In this document: positions 17,899-27,028 of the stretch, piece by piece | Layout of the letters: each line of letters opens with the position of its first letter | Position numbering within the stretch: the stretch's first letter is position 1 | Assembly: GCF_010500915.1 (NCBI RefSeq) | Contig: NZ_JAAAWP010000007.1 | Location: 1 to 64,000 of the forward strand | Direction of reading: 5' to 3' | Length of the DNA: 64,000 bases | Source of the DNA: Alteromonas hispanica | GTDB taxonomy: Bacteria; Pseudomonadota; Gammaproteobacteria; Enterobacterales; Alteromonadaceae | Position numbers and translations under genes: made by a program | Notes under the pieces: model-generated | Database searches by the model: none | Told to the model about the DNA's origin: nothing | Seen by the model: only the letters and a program-made list of their open reading frames with translations

Positions 17899-19149
17899 AT
17901 GAATGCCGACCGTGTAGATATTATTATTCGTGGGGCTGGGCTAGCCGGCACATCGCTCATGCTCGCGTTGGTCGAGCAGGGGTACACGGGGAAAATCTTG
18001 GTTGTCGACAAGCTTCCAAAGCCCGACACTCAAAAGACATGGTGCTTCTGGGGAGACCAGAATTTACCAGACTCTATGCGTGCGCTTATAGCAAAACGCT
18101 GGTTGACGTGGAGCTTCTCCAGTGACGACGAGGAATTTGAGCACAAGACATCATCTTTTGATGAGTCATACTGCTGCATAAAAGCAGAAGATTTTTATCA
18201 ATATGCACTAAGCAAATTAACCAAGACTTCTAATATTGAGTGGCACTGGAACACAGACTGTGAGCAGATAGATAGTGATGACACTGCTTGTGAAGAAGGT
18301 GTAGCCATAATGCTTAACGGAAAGCGAGTGTCGGCGGATCTCGGCTTTGATAGTGCAGGGCAGTGCACTGCACCTGACGCAGCACTTAATAAAGTACCCA
18401 ACAAGGCACCTAATACAAGCATAATCAATCAGTACTTCTCAGGGGCGTGGGTAACTTCAGCGTCACCAATCTTCGACTCCAATAGTGCAGCACTTATGAA
18501 AAACATGGTTGCAGATAATCATTGTTTTGAGTTCACCTACATCTTGCCTTTTAACGCTCACAGCGCGCTTATAGAGCTAACTCGATTTTCAACTCGACAA
18601 GAAAGTCTCTCTGATATGCAGTCAGCATGTGAGCAAATTATTGCAGATGGAAAGTACGGTACGAATATTGGCAACGAAACTACAATCGAGCGCTGGGAGA
18701 AAGGCGTACTGCCCATGGATACGCGTATTAAGCCAGTCAAAGTGGGCAATTGGGAAAGTATAGGCGTAAGAGGTAATATGATTAGAGCTTCTTCTGGATA
18801 TGCATTTATGATCATTCAGCGGTGGGCAAAATACGCGGCAGCTGTCATATGTAATAACGCTATCCAGCGTGAAAATTCAGGCGCAAAGGATACGCATCGT
18901 CAGCAAATAGTCTTTACAAAAAGCGCTGTTCCCTCGCTTTATACAAAACTAGACAGTGTTTTTCTGAAAGTAATGCGTACTGATATGGCACGTGCTCCGC
19001 AATTGTTTTCAGCTATGGCTCAACATATAGAGGCGGGAGCGTTTGCACGCTTTATGTCGGAAAGCGCATCTTTCAAGGATATGTTGGCAATGATTAACGC
19101 TATGCCCAAGCGCCCATTTTTAAGAGCATTAATCACCCCTGAGCATTAA
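17899..19149 (+). CDS. crtY: Lycopene beta-cyclase
   Basis: Cyclises both ends of lycopene to beta-carotene in a redox-neutral, flavin-dependent reaction. The 416-residue protein opens with IIIRGAGLAGTSLMLAL, a dinucleotide-binding motif. It carries the CrtY hallmark KTWCFWG near residue 48 and a later RGNMIRASSGYAFMIIQRW segment close to the conserved Arg/Tyr site. It resembles the bacterial CrtY type, not the heterodimeric or CruA type. No good ribosome site precedes the ATG at 17899, so expression may depend on coupling with crtB 20 bp upstream. Its stop abuts the blh start. Confidence 0.92.
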   Translation: MNADRVDIIIRGAGLAGTSLMLALVEQGYTGKILVVDKLPKPDTQKTWCFWGDQNLPDSMRALIAKRWLTWSFSSDDEEFEHKTSSFDESYCCIKAEDFYQYALSKLTKTSNIEWHWNTDCEQIDSDDTACEEGVAIMLNGKRVSADLGFDSAGQCTAPDAALNKVPNKAPNTSIINQYFSGAWVTSASPIFDSNSAALMKNMVADNHCFEFTYILPFNAHSALIELTRFSTRQESLSDMQSACEQIIADGKYGTNIGNETTIERWEKGVLPMDTRIKPVKVGNWESIGVRGNMIRASSGYAFMIIQRWAKYAAAVICNNAIQRENSGAKDTHRQQIVFTKSAVPSLYTKLDSVFLKVMRTDMARAPQLFSAMAQHIEAGAFARFMSESASFKDMLAMINAMPKRPFLRALITPEH

Positions 19150-20079
19150 ATGCAAACTCAAAAGCTTTTTAACAACTTTGCGATAGTCAGTATTTTGTTT
19201 ACTGCATTGTGGTATGCGGCGCCCCAAGTATCCGAGAACACAATAGGCCTTGTAGCGCTTGTGGTTATCTTTGCTTTGGGTATGCCCCACGGTGCGCTAG
19301 ACATAATCATGCTTAAAACCTTAAGCAGGGCAAGTGCGTGTAAAAGTGTTGTTTCTTGGGGAGAAGGAAAACCGGGCAGACGCTTGGCGGGTTTAGTTAC
19401 CGTTTACTCTCTTGTTGTTGTAGCTGCTTTTTCTGCTTGGGTAATAATGCCAACGTTGTGCCTTGTCACCTTTCTTATTATTGGTGCCGCGCACTTTAGG
19501 CATGATTGGCAGCAAACATTTACTAAACCTTCATGGTGTTTTGGTCTCATTGTTGTCACTGCGCCATCCTTACTCTACTCATCGCAACTAGAAGGTGTTT
19601 TTGGTTGGCTATTTGTGCCTGCTAGACACTCTGTCGTTATTGTATTGATGATGCAAGTTGTCACGTTCATTTGTGCAGTGGCAGTTTTCTACTATTGGCT
19701 AAAGGGAAAGGTAGAAACACGGAAAGTGGGAAATATGATGATGCTATTAGCCTGTGCTAGCTTATTGCCGCCGCTCATTTACTTCACTATTTATTTTTGC
19801 GTTATTCACTCGGTGTATCACACTGTTTTAATCAAAAATAAGATGGATATGCGGTGGCGAGAGTTGTTAGCTGTCACGTTGCTTCCAATGGTGGGAACGC
19901 TGGTTCTATATGCTTTTGCGCACATTTACCTATCTGACTTAAATGGTTTAGCCAACTACTACCCTCTTATTTTTATTGGCTTATTCGCCGTTACCGTACC
20001 CCATGTGATGCTGACTTATTTTTGTGAGCGTTTTTTGGGCAATGTGTCGGGCAATGCGACTCACTCAATATCGTCCTAG
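19150..20079 (+). CDS. blh: Beta-carotene 15,15'-dioxygenase (Brp/Blh family)
   Basis: An integral-membrane, iron-dependent enzyme that splits beta-carotene into two retinals, the chromophore of proteorhodopsin. The 309-residue protein has about eight hydrophobic segments. The His residues expected to bind iron are in MPHGALDIIML (about residue 50), GAAHFRHDW (about 115), CVIHSVYHTVL (about 220-227) and TVPHVML (about 287). The ATG follows the crtY stop with no spacer (TAAATG), a strong sign of translational coupling. It is the last gene of the cassette; there is no hydroxylase or ketolase, so retinal is the only visible end product besides beta-carotene. Confidence 0.93.
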   Translation: MQTQKLFNNFAIVSILFTALWYAAPQVSENTIGLVALVVIFALGMPHGALDIIMLKTLSRASACKSVVSWGEGKPGRRLAGLVTVYSLVVVAAFSAWVIMPTLCLVTFLIIGAAHFRHDWQQTFTKPSWCFGLIVVTAPSLLYSSQLEGVFGWLFVPARHSVVIVLMMQVVTFICAVAVFYYWLKGKVETRKVGNMMMLLACASLLPPLIYFTIYFCVIHSVYHTVLIKNKMDMRWRELLAVTLLPMVGTLVLYAFAHIYLSDLNGLANYYPLIFIGLFAVTVPHVMLTYFCERFLGNVSGNATHSISS

Positions 20080-20110
20080 GCGCTAATTAATAGGCGCTGA
20101 GCATTGAGAA

Positions 20111-20668
20111 CTACGCATTGCTTGGGGCTTTGACATTTCTAGCTGCAATAAATTTCTCTAGCAGTTCGGCAAACCAAGCAGTGTAGCGTTGTGGAGAATG
20201 TGTTAATTCAGCCTGTATATCGCTTTCGTTTACCCATCTAGTGGCGCAAACCTCATCAGGGTTAGGTGCTAGAGGCAAGGTATCATTATCGCAGTATTGA
20301 ACAAAAATATGGTCGTACTCATGCTCTGTCAGGCCGTTATCGAGTTCAGCTTTGTACGTCATCGCCCCAATGTACTCAGGGTTAGACAAATGCGTAACGC
20401 CTAATTCTTCAAAGGCTCTGCGTTTAACCGCACTATCAAGGTTTTCTCCCTCACGAGGGTGAGAGCAACAGGCATTGCTCCACTTGCCGCCACTGTGATA
20501 TTTATCCGTGGCCCTTTGTTGAAGTAAGTGTTCAAAGCCGTTTTCGGTTTTCCTGACAACCATAAGCGAAAACGCAAGGTGTAATAAGCCATGACGATGA
20601 GCCTGGAGCTTTTCGCAGGTACCCACCTTATTTCCCGTCGAATTTACTAATATTACTGATTCACTCAT
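20111..20668 (-). CDS. idi: Isopentenyl-diphosphate delta-isomerase, type 1
   Basis: Interconverts IPP and DMAPP and so balances the building blocks for GGPP. The 185-residue Nudix-fold protein matches E. coli Idi. The catalytic Cys is C68 in WSNACCSHP, aligned with E. coli C67; the Glu in EHEYDHIFVQ corresponds to E116, and the Nudix-like REGENLDSAVKRRAFEELG segment follows. It lies on the strand opposite the carotenoid genes and converges with blh (31 bp between stops), so it has its own promoter although it clearly belongs to the same pathway. Idi genes accompany many proteorhodopsin cassettes. Confidence 0.95.
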   Translation of the reverse strand: MSESVILVNSTGNKVGTCEKLQAHRHGLLHLAFSLMVVRKTENGFEHLLQQRATDKYHSGGKWSNACCSHPREGENLDSAVKRRAFEELGVTHLSNPEYIGAMTYKAELDNGLTEHEYDHIFVQYCDNDTLPLAPNPDEVCATRWVNESDIQAELTHSPQRYTAWFAELLEKFIAARNVKAPSNA

Positions 20669-20812
20669 TTTAACTGCTCACGCTTTTATTATTGTTACGT
20701 AATACAGTCGTAATGGTTTCACTTTGTCATGTTTATTAAGGCGCGTAATCACTCTTGAGGTTTTTTATGCGTAAAGGCAGGGTTTAAGAACTTTCTTATA
20801 CCAGCGAATTCA

Positions 20813-22738
20813 TTATGTTGCAGGGCTCTCATCAAATGTTAAATGCAGGTCGTTTGCTTGCCTTTCTACTTTTAACAGCTCATTGAATTGAGACTCTGGT
20901 ATGGGCTTAGACCACAGGTAACCTTGCCCAATATCACATCCAAGCTCGATTAATTTTGTTTTTGCAGCATCGCCTTCCACACCCTCTGCAACAACTTTCA
21001 TATCAAGGCTCTTTGCCATGTTAATAATAGCCGATACCAACATTTCGTGTTTTTCGTCGATGCCAAGGGTAGTAATAAAAATTTTGTCTATCTTCAACTT
21101 TCCAGCGTTAAAAGAACGCAAATAATTTAAGTTGGAATATCCCGTGCCAAAATCATCAATAGCAAACTGCACACCTAACTTTTTCAATTGTTCGAGTTGC
21201 GTAGATATATTGCCCTGCTCATCGGCTAATATACTTTCAGTGAGTTCTAGTTCGAGGAAGTTTGCAGCCAATCCGGTTTTCTTTAGAACGGATTCGACAA
21301 TACCGGGCAGTGAATTATCGCGGAACTGAGAAAAAGACAGGTTTACCGCTACCGTTAATTTGTCATTCCCTATGCTGTGCTGATGAGCACAGAAGCGACA
21401 GGCTTCCTCTAGCACAAAAGCGCCAAGTTTATTAATTAAACCACTACTTTCCGCGACAGGAATAAACTGATCGGGAAAAATCATGGCTCCATCTTCCTGG
21501 GGCCATCTGACTAGTGCCTCCATACTGCAAATAGTGTCACTGTGAAGGTCAATAAGGGGCTGAAAATACACCTCAAGTTTATTGTTAAGTATGGCGGGCC
21601 TTAACTTTTGCAGTAAGGAAAATACTCTGTCACTGTGTTCATCAAGTTTACTATTGTAGTATTCAAATCGGTTGCGGCCTTTGCGTTTTGCCTCGTACAT
21701 AGCGACGTCCGCTTTGCGACATAACTGTTTAAAGGTTAGGCCGTCGTCTGGAGCGCAAGCTATACCTATCGAAGCCGACACCACAACTCTAGCGTCATTA
21801 ATACTATATTCTGTTGAGCATAATCGAATGATTTGCTTGCTAAGCGTATCTACCTCTTTCTTATCGCTCATGTTGGGGGCAAGAACAATAAACTCGTCGC
21901 CGCCAAAACGAATGAGACACTGGTCTTTTTGAAGGTTTTGATCAATGGTTTGCGATATTTTTTTCAAAAAATCATCACCGGCGGCATGACCTAATGCATC
22001 GTTAATTGGTTTGAAATTATCTAGGTCGATAAACAACATGGCGAGTTTATTTGGCGATGCTTGATGCTCGTTGAGCATTGACACTAATAGTCGCTCTCCT
22101 AACACGCGGTTCGGCAAATTAGTAAGTGGGTCGTGCAGGGCTAAATGTTGAATTTGCTGTTTACTTTCTTCGGCCTTCGCGTTTTCAATTACTAGTGACT
22201 CAATAAGTTTGCGAATATCTTGCACTAAAACATATACGCTAAAGCCGGTAACAGAGAAAATAATAAATATAAAACTGACGTGAGACCATGTGAGAACCGG
22301 CGTATTGGGCTCGACTATTCCCTCTAACTCAAGCCATGCTAAAACAAAGCATTGTATTGATACTAATGAAAGCACAGATAAAAATAGACGTTTGTTACCG
22401 AGCATCGCAGAAAAAATGATAACTACGGGTAACCCGAGCATAGCTAAATCGAATACACCTGCACCCGTTGCACAAAGGGCGAATAGTATTGAAGAAACAG
22501 TACCAAGAAAAAGATAATTGCAGGAGCTGCTATACCGATAAAGCGCCATTAACGAGGTGGTAAGTAAAGCGATAAATCCAATTAACATGATAAAGAATGC
22601 TGAGTTGCGCGCAAAAAACAACGCAGCAAATAGCCCTAAGCTTGCTGCAAAGCAGGTCTGGATAAGACGACGACGTCTTATCTCAGTTTCAGCAACATTC
22701 GATGCCAATTTATTTCGAGAAGCCTTTCCTTGGTGCAT
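20813..22738 (-). CDS. Membrane GGDEF-EAL protein (cyclic-di-GMP turnover)
   Basis: This 641-residue protein has an N-terminal block of about six hydrophobic helices (residues about 27-175) of MASE type and a short coiled linker. A GGDEF diguanylate cyclase domain follows (HDPLTNLPNR start, RFGGDEFIVL active loop), and then an EAL phosphodiesterase domain (MEALVRWPQEDG, ELTESILAD, IDDFGTGYSNL, KIDKIFI, VAEGVE). Both active loops look intact. The RxxD inhibitory site expected just before GGDEF is not evident, so product inhibition may be absent. Either activity, or one used as a GTP sensor, is possible. Monocistronic; the signal sensed is unknown. Confidence 0.92.
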   Translation of the reverse strand: MHQGKASRNKLASNVAETEIRRRRLIQTCFAASLGLFAALFFARNSAFFIMLIGFIALLTTSLMALYRYSSSCNYLFLGTVSSILFALCATGAGVFDLAMLGLPVVIIFSAMLGNKRLFLSVLSLVSIQCFVLAWLELEGIVEPNTPVLTWSHVSFIFIIFSVTGFSVYVLVQDIRKLIESLVIENAKAEESKQQIQHLALHDPLTNLPNRVLGERLLVSMLNEHQASPNKLAMLFIDLDNFKPINDALGHAAGDDFLKKISQTIDQNLQKDQCLIRFGGDEFIVLAPNMSDKKEVDTLSKQIIRLCSTEYSINDARVVVSASIGIACAPDDGLTFKQLCRKADVAMYEAKRKGRNRFEYYNSKLDEHSDRVFSLLQKLRPAILNNKLEVYFQPLIDLHSDTICSMEALVRWPQEDGAMIFPDQFIPVAESSGLINKLGAFVLEEACRFCAHQHSIGNDKLTVAVNLSFSQFRDNSLPGIVESVLKKTGLAANFLELELTESILADEQGNISTQLEQLKKLGVQFAIDDFGTGYSNLNYLRSFNAGKLKIDKIFITTLGIDEKHEMLVSAIINMAKSLDMKVVAEGVEGDAAKTKLIELGCDIGQGYLWSKPIPESQFNELLKVERQANDLHLTFDESPAT

Positions 22739-22885
22739 TAAGGTGTCTTTTCACAACTGATAGTAACAACATTAATCGTAAATGAAGAAAATGCAAGAGG
22801 GGCTTTAGTTTTAAGCAGTACTCAGAGGTTTCACTAGGTGTAAGGTGGGACTCAAAAGTTTAAGGTGCGAATTATAAATAAAAAC

Positions 22886-22922
22886 GCTCGCTGATATTCC
22901 AATTTACAGAATATCAGCGAGC
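22886..22922 (-). terminator. Terminator of the alcohol dehydrogenase transcript
   Basis: A 14-bp perfect stem (22886-22899 with 22909-22922) is followed, read on the minus strand, by a T-rich run opposite 22881-22884. It lies downstream of the minus-strand alcohol dehydrogenase gene. Confidence 0.8.
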
Positions 22923-22965
22923 AGGCTTACGGCTTGCAGGCTCATAGTTCGCAGGCTTAAGCCGC
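22921..22965. repeat. Imperfect tandem repeat, 3 x 15 nt
   Basis: Three 15-nt units begin GCAGGCTTACGGC, GCAGGCTCATAGT and GCAGGCTTAAGCC. They fill the space between the alcohol dehydrogenase stop and its terminator. Confidence 0.65.
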
Positions 22966-22988
22966 AGACTCAAGCTAGCAGAGCAGCA

Positions 22989-24143
22989 TTAAGCTGCTAG
23001 TGTAAGTATCTGTCTTGCCTTTGTTAAATCGATATCGCCGTGTTCACCAAGAGCCGTTAGTCCATTGCGCTCAAGGTTTTCTACCAAACCGTCAATAGCA
23101 GATTTATCGATGTCGTAGTCAGATAGTCGAGTTTTAACCTGCATGGTTTCAAAGAAGTCTTGAACTGCCTTTATGGTTAAATCGATAGCCTTGGCTTCAT
23201 CTTGCTCAGTGATGTTAAATACACGCTCACCTAACTGCAGCAGCTTTTCTTTTTTGCTATCGCGCTGAACGTACATAAGCGAAGGCAATACGATTGCCAA
23301 TGTCACGGCGTGATCTAAACCATGAAGTGCCGTAAGCTCGTGGCCAATCATGTGAGTTCCCCAATCTTGAGGTACGCCCTTACCTATTAAACCATTGAGC
23401 GCCATGGTTGCCGACCACATCACATTAGCTCTTACGTCATAATCTGTTGGAGTTGCCAAAGACTTAGGACCTTCCTCTACTAACGTTTGCAGTATACCTT
23501 CAGCAAAACGGTCTTGTAGGGGAGCGTTAACAGGGTAAGTAAGGTATTGCTCTATTACGTGTACAAACGCATCTACTACACCATTAGACACCTGACGGGG
23601 TGGTAATGAGTAAGTGAATTCTGGATCCAGTACAGCAAATACTGGCTGTACTTTCTCTGAAGAAAATGCGCGCTTTTGCGATGTTTCTTTGCGATTCACA
23701 ACAGAATTACCGTTACTTTCCGAACCTGTTGCGGGTAATGTAAGCACTGCTCCTATGGGTAACGGGTTTTCAAACGGCGCCTCTTTAATAAGAATATCCC
23801 AAGGATCACCGGCAAAGTTAACTGCTGCTGCAATGAACTTTGCGCCATCAATAACGCTACCGCCACCCACTGCTAATATAAAATTCACCTGGTTGTCTCT
23901 GGCAACATCGACAGCTTTCATTAAAGTAGAAAACTCTGGGTTGGGCTCTACGCCTTTAAACTCAACAACCTCTGCATCTCCAAGAGCGTCAATGGTTTTA
24001 TCGTAAATACCGTTTTTCTTAATTGAGCCTCCACCATATAAGAAAAGCACCTTAGCGTTTTTAGGTAAACGAGACGAAACTTCGCTAAGTTGTCCTTTTC
24101 CAAAAAGAATTTCAGTTTGGTTTTTAAACGTAAAGTTAAGCAT
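22989..24143 (-). CDS. Iron-containing alcohol dehydrogenase (YqhD/BdhA-like)
   Basis: A cytoplasmic NAD(P)H-dependent enzyme of the group III family that reduces aldehydes to alcohols; YqhD-type members detoxify short aldehydes, glyoxal and lipid-peroxidation products. The ATG at 24143 gives 384 residues; a TTG nine bases upstream is a weaker alternative. The cofactor loop AVGGGSVIDGAKFIA is near residue 90. Metal ligands are in NGVVDAFVHVIEQYLT (Asp, His) and in MIGHELTALHGLDHA (two His). It follows a DJ-1/PfpI gene with a gap of 17 bp and is convergent with nothing, so the two form an operon facing a LysR regulator. The pairing with a DJ-1 protein fits carbonyl stress defence (inference). 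Confidence 0.92.
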   Translation of the reverse strand: MLNFTFKNQTEILFGKGQLSEVSSRLPKNAKVLFLYGGGSIKKNGIYDKTIDALGDAEVVEFKGVEPNPEFSTLMKAVDVARDNQVNFILAVGGGSVIDGAKFIAAAVNFAGDPWDILIKEAPFENPLPIGAVLTLPATGSESNGNSVVNRKETSQKRAFSSEKVQPVFAVLDPEFTYSLPPRQVSNGVVDAFVHVIEQYLTYPVNAPLQDRFAEGILQTLVEEGPKSLATPTDYDVRANVMWSATMALNGLIGKGVPQDWGTHMIGHELTALHGLDHAVTLAIVLPSLMYVQRDSKKEKLLQLGERVFNITEQDEAKAIDLTIKAVQDFFETMQVKTRLSDYDIDKSAIDGLVENLERNGLTALGEHGDIDLTKARQILTLAA

Positions 24144-24160
24144 ATGTATCAATCGTCCTA

Positions 24161-25024
24161 TTAGTCTTGTTCATCTAGTTGTTCAATAAGTTTCTCTGCA
24201 AGCAATTTGTCAGAGAAAGGGTTTTGGCCTGTAATCAGTTCCCTATCTACCACTACGTTCGGCGTCCACATTTTGCTGTATTTCATATCGCCGCCGGCCG
24301 TAGCCATTGCGTCTGACGGATAATATAAAAGCTTGGCGTTTTCTAATGAACTTTCAAAAACTTCCTCTTCGGCCTCTGAAAATATCGTCATTTTATAATC
24401 TGCATAAATCCAGTTGTTGGCGTTGGCCGAGCCTTGGGTTTTCATTGCTATGTTGTATGCCTGTGGCTCATCTTGCGCAGATAAAAGTGCGATTGGTCCA
24501 TGACATATTGCCGCTGTAGGTTTTTCAGAGGCATGAAAATGCTTCAATATTTGCCCAACTTCAGGGTTGTTAGCTAAATCAATAAGTGGAGCATGCCCCC
24601 CCGGTATGAAAACCCCTTTATAGTCCTCAAGGCCAGCGTCTATAACTTCTGAAAGGGAAAGGGTGTCGTTGATACCGTCAAGGGAGGCGACAAAGTTTTC
24701 TATTGTCTGCATGTAGGCTTCGTCTTGACCAAAATATTGAGGTACCACAGATTTTTTATCTACCGATGGCGCATTGCCTTTTGGCGTAGCAAGTACTAGG
24801 TGATATCCCGCCTCTACTAAGGCTTTTGCCGGTACACCGAATTCATTTAAATAATATCCCGTAGGCTCTGTTTTTCCATTGGTGAGCTGCATCGTATCTT
24901 CGCTAGACAGCAGTACGAGTACGTTACCTTTTTCGTCTGTGTGCGCATTTTCACCATGGGCAAAAGCATTTAACGATGTTAATGCAGCGGGCACGAGTAA
25001 TAGTATTGGTAATGTCTTTTTCAC
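24161..25024 (-). CDS. Exported DJ-1/PfpI family protein (HchA-like)
   Basis: A class I glutamine-amidotransferase-fold protein of 287 residues with a cleavable signal peptide (about 1-22, ending LNAFA). The nucleophile elbow AAICHGPIAL places the conserved Cys at 174 with His 175. PGGHAP near residue 131 is the usual oxyanion loop and the long N-terminal part resembles HchA/Hsp31-type glyoxalase III or chaperone proteins. Export to the periplasm is unusual for HchA but known among marine homologues. It leads the operon with the iron alcohol dehydrogenase and diverges from the LysR gene by 105 bp, which suggests LysR control. Activity on methylglyoxal is plausible, not shown. Confidence 0.85.
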   Translation of the reverse strand: MKKTLPILLLVPAALTSLNAFAHGENAHTDEKGNVLVLLSSEDTMQLTNGKTEPTGYYLNEFGVPAKALVEAGYHLVLATPKGNAPSVDKKSVVPQYFGQDEAYMQTIENFVASLDGINDTLSLSEVIDAGLEDYKGVFIPGGHAPLIDLANNPEVGQILKHFHASEKPTAAICHGPIALLSAQDEPQAYNIAMKTQGSANANNWIYADYKMTIFSEAEEEVFESSLENAKLLYYPSDAMATAGGDMKYSKMWTPNVVVDRELITGQNPFSDKLLAEKLIEQLDEQD

Positions 25025-25129
25025 AGAAAATCCTTCAATGTGTTAACTTGCAAACATAGTAAAGCTATTTGATAAGTGTAAGAAGTCAGATAACTTAGTG
25101 TCAGCCATCAAAAATCTGATAGGTCGGTT

Positions 25130-26038
25130 ATGTCATACCTCACCCAGTTGAAAACATTTGTTGAAGTTTATCGCAGTGGTAACATCACCAGAGCAGCATC
25201 AAGGCTGCATATGTCACAACCTGCAGTCACGTCGCACATTCAAGCTATGGAATCTATTGTTGGCAAAGAGCTATTTGTTCGTAAAGCTCGAGGTGTTGAG
25301 CCAACACCTATTGCCGATGATTTAGCGCTTCAAGTCGCAAGTCATATAGATATTTTAGAGCAAAAAGTAGCTTCTATCCGCAGTCGAGCTTCTACAGACC
25401 ATGGTACGCTACATCTAGCTGGACCTGCTGAATATCTTAGTTCGGTAGCAGGGCCCACTCTTGCCAACCTGCTTCAAGCAGATAGGGTAAATCTGGTTAT
25501 TCACACTGGAAATAAAACCGATATCTACGGTCTGCTTGAAACCGATGTGGCAGAACTTGCTATTACAGCCTCAGAACCTACATCTCAAATGTATGAATAT
25601 CAAAAACTCGATAAAGAAAAGCTTATTTTGGTCATGAATAGAGTACAGGGAAAATTGATTGGTGAGCGGGAGGTTACCGTTTCGCTGTTAAATTCCCATA
25701 AGGTGGTAGCCTACGATGAGCAGCTTCCTCTTATTCGACGATATTTTGCCGATGTTTTTAATGCCAAATGCGAATCGGCAGTGGCGGCGATTTGCCCGGA
25801 TATCCGCGCAATCGCATCAATTGTTAAGTCAGGTATTGGTTATTCGGTGTTGCCAGACTACCTATGCAAGGAAGGTATTCAGCAGGGGGAGCTTATTCAA
25901 TTGGGCGCAGATGGACCTGAAAATGACCTATATTTGGTGTGGAAAAAAGGGGCATTATCAAACCCAAGGGTCGATTTCGCAAAGGACGTTATTATGGCCT
26001 TTGCTAATATCAACTATTATGCGGATTATCCTAACTAA
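25130..26038 (+). CDS. LysR family transcriptional regulator
   Basis: A 302-residue LysR-type regulator. The N-terminal winged helix-turn-helix spans about residues 1-60 (FVEVYRSGNITRAASRLHMS then QPAVTSHIQAMES). A linker helix and a periplasmic-binding-protein-like effector domain fill the rest. It is transcribed divergently from the DJ-1/PfpI and alcohol dehydrogenase operon across 105 bp, the usual arrangement for a LysR regulator and its target. The inducer is probably an aldehyde or oxidant (inference from neighbours). A strong terminator follows. Confidence 0.92.
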   Translation: MSYLTQLKTFVEVYRSGNITRAASRLHMSQPAVTSHIQAMESIVGKELFVRKARGVEPTPIADDLALQVASHIDILEQKVASIRSRASTDHGTLHLAGPAEYLSSVAGPTLANLLQADRVNLVIHTGNKTDIYGLLETDVAELAITASEPTSQMYEYQKLDKEKLILVMNRVQGKLIGEREVTVSLLNSHKVVAYDEQLPLIRRYFADVFNAKCESAVAAICPDIRAIASIVKSGIGYSVLPDYLCKEGIQQGELIQLGADGPENDLYLVWKKGALSNPRVDFAKDVIMAFANINYYADYPN

Positions 26039-26059
26039 CCGAAAAGGTAAAAAATATCG

Positions 26060-26119
26060 TGTGCAGTGTATTAGTAGTAAAGGCTATTTGTTTGCTATTT
26101 AATACACTGCGCATTTTTT
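26060..26119 (+). terminator. Terminator after the LysR gene
   Basis: A 14-bp stem with one G-U pair (26060-26073 with 26100-26113), a 26-nt loop and then six T (26114-26119). Confidence 0.75.
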
Positions 26120-26178
26120 GTTGAGGAATGACTGAAAAAGTATCGAGAAAGCTCTACCTATGACGCCACATACATCAA

Positions 26179-26583
26179 CTAGAAGGTGCCTACAACTTTA
26201 ACTGTCTCATTGACTTTGCTTTCATCAACAAATCCAATGGTATTAGGGTTATTAGCGACAAGTGTCAACATTTCTTCTTCGCTTGCTATCATCTCAGGGG
26301 GCGTTCCGCGGCCCGTGAAAACGAGTTTTGACCAAAATGCAGAGTATTGAGATTCAGATTTACCAAGGACATCTTTGTTGAATGTATCTCTCAGTCCGTT
26401 GCCTTGTTCAAATGTCAGTGGTATCGCTCTGCTGCCGTCTGGAAATGCCTTTGCCTTACCTAGATAGATTCGCTTTACCATTTCCAGATCAATACCGGAT
26501 GTATTGCTGCTATTGATGATAATTGCTGTGCCCGCAAATACAGGTGCTGATAAAAATAAACACAGCGCAATAATAAACTTCAT
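26179..26583 (-). CDS. Small PstS-like periplasmic phosphate-binding domain protein
   Basis: Starting at the ATG at 26583 (AAGGT ribosome site 7 bp upstream), this encodes 134 residues with a signal peptide (about 1-17, ending APVFA). What remains is only part of a type 2 periplasmic binding fold: VKRIYLGKAKAFPDGS, then FWSKLVFTGRGTPPE and NPNTIGFVD are typical of PstS-like proteins. At about one third to one half of full PstS length it cannot bind like PstS, but short stand-alone proteins of this family are widespread in Alteromonadales and Vibrionales. No pst transporter genes are nearby. It may act as an accessory or sensory protein; function unknown. Confidence 0.8.
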   Translation of the reverse strand: MKFIIALCLFLSAPVFAGTAIIINSSNTSGIDLEMVKRIYLGKAKAFPDGSRAIPLTFEQGNGLRDTFNKDVLGKSESQYSAFWSKLVFTGRGTPPEMIASEEEMLTLVANNPNTIGFVDESKVNETVKVVGTF

Positions 26584-26776
26584 TGAAATTACCTTAAAAT
26601 AATTGTGGTCAGGCCCAACTAAGTATAGACCCAAAATATAAAAGGCCCAGCATTGGTTAGACGGTGCTAAAAGATTAAACTCTCATTATTGTAACTGAGA
26701 ACAAAGGCTGAGCACGATTCTACAATGGTAGCAATTTTCCTTTTTTATTCCTGCTCTTGCCAACAGCGAGGTGTTA

Positions 26777-27028
26777 ATGGCTAAGCCACGTAAAAAGGGG
26801 CCACAAAAAACGGTTCAAATTTACTGCGCAAAATGCAAAGAACAACTTTATAAATATAAAAAAGGAGGAAAGGGAGCGTTAGTAAAATGTTTTAAAGAAA
26901 GGATTGTAGAGGACTACACAATGAGCGAGGGAATTTGTCCTAACTGCAATCAACAGTTTGCTCGAGATGCACTTATTCGCGGCGCGCCAGCACTTAAGAT
27001 GATTGGGGGCAAAGTAAATATGAAGTAA
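26777..27028 (+). CDS. Small zinc-ribbon protein of unknown function
   Basis: 83 residues from the ATG at 26777, chosen because GAGG lies 5 bp upstream (a GTG at 26771 overlaps this site). Two CxxC pairs, YCAKCKE (about residue 17) and ICPNCNQ (about 56), form a probable zinc knuckle. The N-terminus is strongly basic (KPRKKGPQK) and a Lys-Gly-rich stretch KYKKGGKGALVKC follows. These features suggest nucleic-acid or ribosome association, but I do not recognise a named family. Monocistronic. Confidence 0.7.
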   Translation: MAKPRKKGPQKTVQIYCAKCKEQLYKYKKGGKGALVKCFKERIVEDYTMSEGICPNCNQQFARDALIRGAPALKMIGGKVNMK

